DNA of 64,000 bases, taken from assembly GCA_964426415.1 (NCBI GenBank), contig CAYRQM010000005.1, positions 1 through 64,000 of the forward strand, in the 5' to 3' direction. The stretch comes from UBA3792 sp964426415 (GTDB taxonomy: Bacteria > Bacillota > Clostridia > Christensenellales > CAG-138). A model generated the notes under the pieces. It saw only the letters and a program-made list of their open reading frames with translations. It was not told the origin of the DNA and did not search any database. The position numbers were made by a program, and so were the translations under genes. Below, piece by piece: positions 57,613 through 64,000 of this stretch. How positions within the stretch are numbered: position 1 is the stretch's first letter; each line of letters opens with the position of its first letter.

Positions 57613-58659
57613 ATGACCAAGCAAGTTTCGGCGGGCACGGTGCGCATCGGCGGCGGCGCGCCCGTCTCCATCCAATCCATGTGCAATACGGACACGCGTG
57701 ACGTGTCCGCCACCGTGGCGCAGATTTTGGCGCTGGAGGCGGCGGGCTGCGAGATCGTGCGCGTTGCCGTATTCGACCAAAAAGCGGCGGACGCCATCGC
57801 CGCCATCCGTCCCCAGATTCACATTCCGCTCGTTGCGGATGTGCATTTCGACTATCGGCTTGCCATCCGTGCCGTCGAAAACGGCGTGGACAAGCTGCGC
57901 ATCAATCCGGGCAACATCGGCGACGCATCGCGGGTGCGGGCGGTGGCGGATTGCGCATCGGCGCATCACATTCCCATTCGCATCGGCGTCAACGGCGGTT
58001 CCTTGGAAAAGGAGCTGCACGACGCCTACCGAAAGGACCCTGCCGCCGCCATGCTGCAAAGCGCATTGGGGCACGCTAAGCTGTTGGAGGACTGCGGGTT
58101 TTCCGACATCGTGCTGTCGCTCAAATGCACCACGGTACAGGCGACCGTCGCCGCGTATCGGCTTGCCCATGCGCGCACCGACTATCCGCTGCACATCGGC
58201 ATGACGGAAACGGGCCCCATCGAGATGGGCGTCGTTAAGTCGGCGGCAGGCATCGGCAGTCTGCTGCTGGACGGCATCGGGGACACGCTGCGGGTTTCGC
58301 TGACGGGCGATCCCGTCAAGGAAGTCACGTTGGGACTTGCCATCTTGCGTGCCGTAGGGCTTCGAAAGGACGACGTCGAGATCGTCTCCTGCCCCACCTG
58401 CGGACGCACGCGCTGCAACGTCGAAGAAGCCGTGGCGTATGTGGACAAGCACGTTCGGCACAACTGCGGCTATCTCAAGATTGCGGTCATGGGCTGTGCG
58501 GTCAACGGCCCCGGCGAAGCGCGTGACGCCGACATCGGCGTGGCGTTTGGCGACGGCAACGGCATTCTTTTCAAAAAGGGCGTCTCCATTTGGCACGGCG
58601 CCTATGCGGAGGTTTTGGCGCGGCTCGTGACGGAAGCGAACGCGCTGTTGGGAGCATGA
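57613..58659 (+). CDS. ispG: 4-hydroxy-3-methylbut-2-enyl diphosphate synthase
   Basis: A 348-residue IspG (GcpE), the iron-sulfur enzyme before IspH in the MEP pathway. VSIQSMCNTDTRDVSATV is at the N-terminus and PLVADVHFDYRLAIRAVEN follows. Cluster ligands are in SCPTCGRTRCNVE (about 258-268) and MGCAVNGPGEA (about 296-306). It begins one base after rseP and overlaps polC by 4 bp. Confidence 0.97.
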   Translation: MTKQVSAGTVRIGGGAPVSIQSMCNTDTRDVSATVAQILALEAAGCEIVRVAVFDQKAADAIAAIRPQIHIPLVADVHFDYRLAIRAVENGVDKLRINPGNIGDASRVRAVADCASAHHIPIRIGVNGGSLEKELHDAYRKDPAAAMLQSALGHAKLLEDCGFSDIVLSLKCTTVQATVAAYRLAHARTDYPLHIGMTETGPIEMGVVKSAAGIGSLLLDGIGDTLRVSLTGDPVKEVTLGLAILRAVGLRKDDVEIVSCPTCGRTRCNVEEAVAYVDKHVRHNCGYLKIAVMGCAVNGPGEARDADIGVAFGDGNGILFKKGVSIWHGAYAEVLARLVTEANALLGA

Positions 58660-61600
58660 AAGAAGAACTCAAAGCGGCGTACGACCTTGCGCATTTGCGC
58701 GAGGAATGGCTGCGCATTCGCAATGTACGACTCATCCGAGAAAGCGGTTCCATGACCGTGTTTGCCGATCGGCAGGCGGATTCCGTCAGTGCCGAAGCGC
58801 AAACCGTTTGGGAACAAGCCATCGCCGCACAGCTTGCGGGCTATGCGGTGTCCTTTGTGTACAACGATGTGGAGCCTGCGCCCGTCGTGGCGCGTCCCGC
58901 TGCGGTCAAGAAAAGTGAACAGGTCGAGGTGGATTTGCCCACCAACGGCGTGCTGCTGGGCGGTGCGCTTTCCGAGGACGAGACGACGCCCGTTTGCGAC
59001 GTGACCGAGGACGGCAGCGCCGTCACCCTTTTGGGCAGGCTGGTCGCGTGCGAGCTGCGGGACGATTGGTCGATGCGGCAAAAGCATCCCAACTGTCGCG
59101 TGCAGTTCAATCTGACCGATTTCACCGACTCCATCTATTGCTCCGTCAGCTTTCCCCAAGAATGGCAGGCGCAGCGGCTTGCCTATTGGCTGAACGCAGC
59201 AACCGACAAGGACTTGCGCGTCAAGGGAACGTGCCGCACCATTCGCAAGACGGGCGAACGGATGCTCCAAGTGACCGCCGTCAACCTTTCCGAGCGCGTG
59301 CTGCGCATGGACGACAGCGCCGACAAGCGCGTCGAGCTGCATTTGCACTCCCGCATGTCCACCATGGACGGTATCACCAACCTGACCGGAGCGTTCCAAA
59401 CCGCCAAGCGTTGGGGGCACAAGGCGCTTGCCATCACCGACCACGGCGTGGTGCAGGCATTTCCCGAGGCGGCAAAAGCGTCCAAGAAGACGGGCGTCAA
59501 GGCGCTGTTCGGCGTAGAGGGCTATCTGGTGCCCGACTGCGAATCCCACGCCTACACGGGCGATTTTGTGGTATTCGATTTGGAAACCACGGGGCTCAAG
59601 GCGGAGCAGTGCGACATCATCGAGATCGGTGCGGTGCGGCTGCACGACGGCGTCGTGGTGGCGACCTTCCAATCCTTCGTTGACGACGGCGTCATCATTC
59701 CGCCCAAAATCACTGCGCTGACCGGCATCACCCAAGAAATGATCGCGGGCGCGCCGCCTGTGCGGGACGTTTTGACGCGCTTTCGCGCCTTTGCCGAGGA
59801 CAGCTGTCTTGTGGCGCACAACGCCGCCTTCGATGTGGGCTTTCTCACCTTCCACGGCGAGCGGTTCGGAATCACCTTCCCCATGCCCTACGCCGATACG
59901 CTGATGCTGTCGCGCTATCTGCTGCACGACGAGCTGCCCAACCACAAGCTGGACACCGTTTGCGACTACTTTCACGTCGATATGGGCAGCCACCATCGCG
60001 CCGACGACGATGCGCGCTCCTGCGCCGCCATCCTGTTGGAGCTGCTGAAGCGCTTGCAAGACCGCGGCGTCGAGACCATTCCGCTGGTGCCCAACGCCCA
60101 TGACGCGTACCAAAAGCGCAAATCCAAGGAGAAGCACAAATCGTACCACATCATCCTGCTTGCCGAGACGCAGGCGGGACTGAAAAACCTCTACAAGCTC
60201 ATCAGCTATTCGCATTTGGATCATTTGCGACAGCGTCCCATGATTCCGCGTTCGCTGCTGTCCGTGTTCCGAAAGGATCTTTTGGTCGGCTCCGCGTGCG
60301 AGGCGGGCGAGCTGTTCCGTGCCATGGTGCAAAACGAACCCGAGGAACGCATCGAAGCGATTGCGGATTTCTACGACTATTTCGAGATTCAACCCATCGG
60401 CAACAACGCGTTTTTGGTGCGCGAAGGCGCTGTCAAGGACAACGATGGCTTGCGCGATCTCAACCGCCGCATCGTGGCGTTGGGCGAAAAGATGCACCGC
60501 CCCGTTGCCGCCACGGGCGACGTCCATTTTTTGGAGCCGCAGGACGCCATCTACCGTGCCATTTTGATGAGCAAGCTGGGCTTTGAGGACGCCGAGCAGC
60601 AAGCGCCGCTGTATTTCAAGACCACGGCGGAAATGCTGCAGGAGTTCTCCTATCTGGGCGCAGAGAAGGCGCATGAGGTGGTTGTGGACGTGCCAAACGC
60701 CATTGCGAATCGGTGCGCTGTCATCAAGCCGTTTCCCGACTGCACCCACTCCCCCACCATCGCCAACGCCGAGGAGGAGCTGCGCACCCGTGCCGAGACG
60801 CGAGCCCACGAAATTTACGGCGACCCGCTGCCCGACGTCATTGCGGCGCGGCTCAACCGTGAGCTGACCTCCATCATCGGCAACGGCTATGCGTCCCTGT
60901 ATCTGATGGCGCAGCGCTTGGTGCAAAAATCATTATCCGACGGGTACTTGGTCGGTTCCCGTGGTTCGGTTGGCTCGTCCTTCGTCGCCATGATGGCGGG
61001 CATCACCGAGGTAAACGCCTTGGCGCCCCACTATGTGTGCCCCAAATGCAAGTTCACCGATTTTGACGTGGACAAAACGCAATACTTTGTGGGCGTCGAT
61101 ATGCCCGACCGCGCCTGCCCAAAGTGCGGTACGATGCTCAAAAAGGACGGCTTCGAAATTCCCTTCGAGGTCTTTTTGGGGTTCCACGGCGACAAGGTTC
61201 CCGATATCGACCTCAATTTCTCCGGCGAGTATCAACCCGTCGCCCACAAGTATGTCGAGGAGATGTTCGGCAAGGGCCACGCATTCCGTGCGGGCACCAT
61301 CTCCGGCGTCGCCGAAAAGAAGGCGTATGAGTGCGTCTACTCCTTTGCCGAGAAGACGGGCCGCACCTACGGTTCCGCCGAGGTGCAGCGGCTCGAAAAG
61401 GGTGTGGAGGGCGTGAAGGTCACCACGGGACAGCACCCGGGCGGCATCGTCATCGTCCCACGCGACAACGACGAATTCTGCGAAATCTACGACTATACGC
61501 CCATCCAGTATCCTGCCGACAAGGCGGGCATCGACATCATCACCACGCACTTCGATTTCCACGCCATGGACGACCGTTTGGTCAAGCTGGACATTTTAGG

Positions 61601-62654
61601 ACACGACGATCCCACGGCGCTGCGCATGCTGCAGGACATCACGGGGCTGAACCCGCGGGATATCCCGTTGGACGATCCCGACACGCGGCAGCTCTTTTCC
61701 ACCGTGGAACCGCTGCATGTGGACTTGACCGCCATCGGCTGTTCCTTGGGCACGCTGGGCGTTCCCGAATTTGGCACGGGCTTCGTGCGGCAAGTATTAG
61801 AAAGCACCCGCCCCACCACCTTCGAGGAATTGGTGCGCATCGCAGGGCTGACCCACGGGACGGACGTTTGGCTGAACAACGCCGAGCCGTTGGTGACGGG
61901 CGGCATCGCCAAGCTCAACGAGGTGCTTTGCACCCGTGACGACATCATGAATTACCTGATCGCGCACGGGATGGAAGCCTCCATCTCCTTCAAAATCATG
62001 GAGCGCGTCCGCAAAGGGCGCGGGCTCACCGACGAAATGGAGCAGGCGATGGTGGACGGCAACATCCCGTCCTGGTTCATCGGCTCCTGCAAAAAAATCA
62101 AATATATGTTCCCGCGTGGGCACGCCGTGGCGTACTCCATGATGTCGTTTCGCATCGCGTACTACAAGGTGCATTACCCGTTGGCGTTCTATGCGGTGTA
62201 TTTCACCGTGCGCGCCGACGCGTTCGACATCACCCGCGCCATCGGCGGCGCCGAAGCCGTGTGCGCCCAGATCCAAGCCATCGACGCGGGCAGCGCCCAA
62301 AAGACCGACAGCGAGAAGAAGCGCGATAAGGAAGTCCAAACCATTTTGGAGCTGGTGTACGAAATGAACCAACGGGGCATCGCGCTGCTGCCCATCGACA
62401 TCTACCAGTCCGACGCCACCAAATTCCGCATCGAGGGCGACGCGCTGCGCCCGCCGTTCAATTCCATTCCCGGCGTCGGCAGCGGACAGGCGGAAGAGCT
62501 GTGCAAACGGCGCGTCGCGGGCGTGCGCTACCCCACCGTGGAGGATTTCCGCGAACAGACGGGCGCCAACAGCGGCATCGTGACCGCGCTGGAAGCGTGC
62601 GGCTGCTTTGCCGACATGCCGAAAAACAAGCAAATCAGCCTGTTCGACCTGTGA
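58656..62654 (+). CDS. polC: DNA polymerase III alpha subunit, PolC type
   Basis: A 1332-residue Gram-positive replicative polymerase. An OB-fold region (about 120-210) leads to a PHP domain starting VELHLHSRMSTMDG near 225. The proofreading exonuclease is inserted from about 303 (DFVVFDLETTGLKAEQCDII, with HRADDDARSC near 448). The palm contains DKVPDIDLNFSGEYQP (about 845-860). Late motifs are KIKYMFPRGHAVAYSMMSF and the helix-hairpin region FNSIPGVGSGQAEELC. It is about 100 residues shorter than the Bacillus enzyme, mainly at the N-terminus. The ATG overlaps ispG by 4 bp with GGGAGC upstream. Confidence 0.97.
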   Translation: MKEELKAAYDLAHLREEWLRIRNVRLIRESGSMTVFADRQADSVSAEAQTVWEQAIAAQLAGYAVSFVYNDVEPAPVVARPAAVKKSEQVEVDLPTNGVLLGGALSEDETTPVCDVTEDGSAVTLLGRLVACELRDDWSMRQKHPNCRVQFNLTDFTDSIYCSVSFPQEWQAQRLAYWLNAATDKDLRVKGTCRTIRKTGERMLQVTAVNLSERVLRMDDSADKRVELHLHSRMSTMDGITNLTGAFQTAKRWGHKALAITDHGVVQAFPEAAKASKKTGVKALFGVEGYLVPDCESHAYTGDFVVFDLETTGLKAEQCDIIEIGAVRLHDGVVVATFQSFVDDGVIIPPKITALTGITQEMIAGAPPVRDVLTRFRAFAEDSCLVAHNAAFDVGFLTFHGERFGITFPMPYADTLMLSRYLLHDELPNHKLDTVCDYFHVDMGSHHRADDDARSCAAILLELLKRLQDRGVETIPLVPNAHDAYQKRKSKEKHKSYHIILLAETQAGLKNLYKLISYSHLDHLRQRPMIPRSLLSVFRKDLLVGSACEAGELFRAMVQNEPEERIEAIADFYDYFEIQPIGNNAFLVREGAVKDNDGLRDLNRRIVALGEKMHRPVAATGDVHFLEPQDAIYRAILMSKLGFEDAEQQAPLYFKTTAEMLQEFSYLGAEKAHEVVVDVPNAIANRCAVIKPFPDCTHSPTIANAEEELRTRAETRAHEIYGDPLPDVIAARLNRELTSIIGNGYASLYLMAQRLVQKSLSDGYLVGSRGSVGSSFVAMMAGITEVNALAPHYVCPKCKFTDFDVDKTQYFVGVDMPDRACPKCGTMLKKDGFEIPFEVFLGFHGDKVPDIDLNFSGEYQPVAHKYVEEMFGKGHAFRAGTISGVAEKKAYECVYSFAEKTGRTYGSAEVQRLEKGVEGVKVTTGQHPGGIVIVPRDNDEFCEIYDYTPIQYPADKAGIDIITTHFDFHAMDDRLVKLDILGHDDPTALRMLQDITGLNPRDIPLDDPDTRQLFSTVEPLHVDLTAIGCSLGTLGVPEFGTGFVRQVLESTRPTTFEELVRIAGLTHGTDVWLNNAEPLVTGGIAKLNEVLCTRDDIMNYLIAHGMEASISFKIMERVRKGRGLTDEMEQAMVDGNIPSWFIGSCKKIKYMFPRGHAVAYSMMSFRIAYYKVHYPLAFYAVYFTVRADAFDITRAIGGAEAVCAQIQAIDAGSAQKTDSEKKRDKEVQTILELVYEMNQRGIALLPIDIYQSDATKFRIEGDALRPPFNSIPGVGSGQAEELCKRRVAGVRYPTVEDFREQTGANSGIVTALEACGCFADMPKNKQISLFDL

Positions 62655-62670
62655 CGCGGCGCCGTGCGCG

Positions 62671-62694
62671 TGCGCAAAGTGGCGCAAGTTTTTT
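62671..62694 (+). terminator. Intrinsic terminator after polC
   Basis: TGCGC (62671-62675) with GCGCA (62682-62686), then AG and six T. Confidence 0.75.
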
Positions 62695-62715
62695 GTGCAA
62701 ATGCGCAAGTAGCTC

Positions 62716-62744
62716 TTGACTTTCCGACAAGGGGCGTTTACAAT
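62716..62744 (+). promoter_or_regulatory. Sigma-A promoter of rny
   Basis: TTGACT (62716-62721), 17-bp spacer, TACAAT (62739-62744). The leader to the ATG at 62914 is about 160 bases and contains no recognised riboswitch. Confidence 0.8.
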
Positions 62745-62913
62745 AATATTGCGTAATCCTGCACAGCCATGTGCGTTCATAGATAGAATTTGAGATAGAT
62801 TGTTCAATATTCGACGAGTGGTTCGTCCGTTCGTCTGCATACAAGAAATCGCATACTATTTTGGATAGCCGGGCTGTTGTGCTCGGTTATATTCATGATA
62901 GATCGGAGAAGAA

Positions 62914-64000
62914 CATGCCAGACTGGATGCAGTATGTATGGATCGGCGTCGCTGCCATTGTGGGCGTCGTCGCAGGCTTCCTGATCGGTTACTTCTATCG
63001 CAAGAACGTGGCGGAGGCGAAGGTCGAAAAGGCCGAGGACGCCGTGAAACGCCTGTATGATGACGCACAAAAGAAGGCCGAGGAAGTCCGAAAAGAAAAA
63101 GTGTTGGAGGCAAAGGAAGAGGTTTACAAGATCCGTTCCGACGCCGAGAAGGAAAACCGCGAACGCCGTGCCGAGCTGCAGCGCACCGAGCGCAGGCTGT
63201 TCCAGCGGGAAGAATCCTTAGACAAAAAGATCGAAGGCGTAGAGACCCGCGAGCAGGCGTTGAACGAACGCATGACGAAGGTCGAGCAGTCCGAAGCAGA
63301 AATCGCCGCACTGCGCGCCAAGCAAATTCAAGAATTGGAACGCATTTCGGGCTTGTCCGTGGACGACGCCAAGGCGATGGTGCTTTCGGACGCCGAGCAG
63401 GAAGCGCGGCACGACGCCGCCATCATGCTGCGTGACATCGAGCAGCAGACCAAGGACGAAGCCGACAAGCGCGCCCGCAACATCGTATCGCTGGCGATTC
63501 AGCGCTGCGCGGCAGACCATGTGGCAGAAGCCACCGTCTCCGTGGTGCCGCTGCCCAACGACGAAATGAAGGGTCGCATCATCGGCCGCGAGGGGCGCAA
63601 CATTCGCGCTTTGGAGACGGCGACGGGTGTGGATCTCATCATCGACGACACGCCGGAAGCGGTCATTCTGTCCGCGTTCGATCCCGTGCGCCGCGAGGTT
63701 GCCCGCATCGCATTGGAAAAGCTCATCATGGACGGCCGCATTCATCCCGCACGCATCGAAGAGATGGTGGAAAAGGCGAAGAAGGAAGTGGACGTGCAGA
63801 TCCGCGAAGCCGGCGAAGCCGCCGTGCTGGAAGTGGGCGTGCACGGGCTGCACCACGACCTCATCCGCTATTTGGGACGGATGCGTTACCGCACCAGCTA
63901 TGGTCAAAACGTGCTGCGGCACTCCATCGAAGTGGCGCATTTGGCAGGCATCATGGCGTCGGAGATCGGCGCAAACGTGGCGCTGGCAAAGCGTGCCGGG
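62914..64000 (+). CDS. rny: Ribonuclease Y (partial, 3' end outside the window)
   Basis: The first 362 codons of RNase Y, the membrane-bound endonuclease that starts mRNA decay in Firmicutes. An N-terminal membrane helix (about 6-28, WIGVAAIVGVVAGFLIGYF) is followed by a long charged coiled coil (about 30-195). The KH domain includes GRIIGREGRNIRALETATG (about 214-232) and IDDTPEAV. The HD domain begins with LRHSIEVAHLAGIMASEIG at the window edge. GGAGAAG lies eight bases before the ATG. The frame is open to base 64000. Confidence 0.96.

Overview
The window looks like a chromosomal segment of an uncultured, fairly GC-rich member of the class Clostridia (Bacillota), probably a gut-type lineage. 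The evidence is AGGAGG-type ribosome binding sites, many lipoproteins with a lipobox cysteine, a Gram-positive PolC replicase, RNase Y, long-form HPF, PhoP/PhoR, and an IspH-ribosomal protein S1 fusion as found in clostridia. Several lipoproteins carry Thr-Asp-Ala-Pro linkers. I see no tRNA, rRNA, phage, transposase or CRISPR array. The genus cannot be fixed from sequence alone.

Layout. 1-6.7 kb: a cytidylate-kinase-like protein, two lipoproteins, hpf, two small hypothetical proteins and secA. 6.7-12.1 kb (minus): a serine hydrolase and an operon joining a small alarmone synthetase to a heterodimeric ABC exporter. 12.3-14.0 kb (plus): a two-component system. 14.0-17.2 kb (minus): a cobalamin importer (btuF-btuC-btuD) behind a cobalamin riboswitch with an intrinsic terminator. 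17.3-21.5 kb (minus): a second heterodimeric ABC exporter and a DUF2284 protein. 21.7-26.5 kb (plus): an HTH regulator, an ECF sigma / putative anti-sigma / vWA lipoprotein operon and a membrane protein. 26.6-38.8 kb (minus): an Mbeg1-like hydrolase, the operon pstSCAB-phoU-phoP-phoR-DUF1653 behind a Pho-box-like promoter, and a 1261-residue double 5'-nucleotidase anchored to the cell wall. The nucleotidase and pst genes together form a phosphate-scavenging block: nucleotides are dephosphorylated outside and the phosphate is imported. 39.3-45.6 kb (plus): three tandem paralogous surface beta-propeller proteins. 45.8-52.4 kb (plus): surE, an RpiR-type regulator, a flavoprotein, cmk, plsC and the ispH-S1 fusion. 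53.0-62.7 kb (plus): pyrH, frr, a small gene, uppS, dxr, rseP, ispG and polC, the conserved clostridial order but without cdsA. 62.9 kb to the end: rny, cut off by the window edge.

The most unusual material lies between genes and inside one gene. Four intergenic regions (25.1, 34.6, 43.0 and 52.5 kb) carry parts of a composite repeat. One part is a 74-bp element with inverted ends. Another is a structured module of about 180-195 bp whose two full copies keep the same hairpins with different base pairs, which suggests selection for structure. The ispH-S1 reading frame contains a near-consensus promoter and a Shine-Dalgarno site just before the S1 half, so S1 is probably also made separately. 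A perfect 154-bp tandem duplication doubles the promoter and start codon of the third beta-propeller gene, whose mRNA appears to be leaderless.
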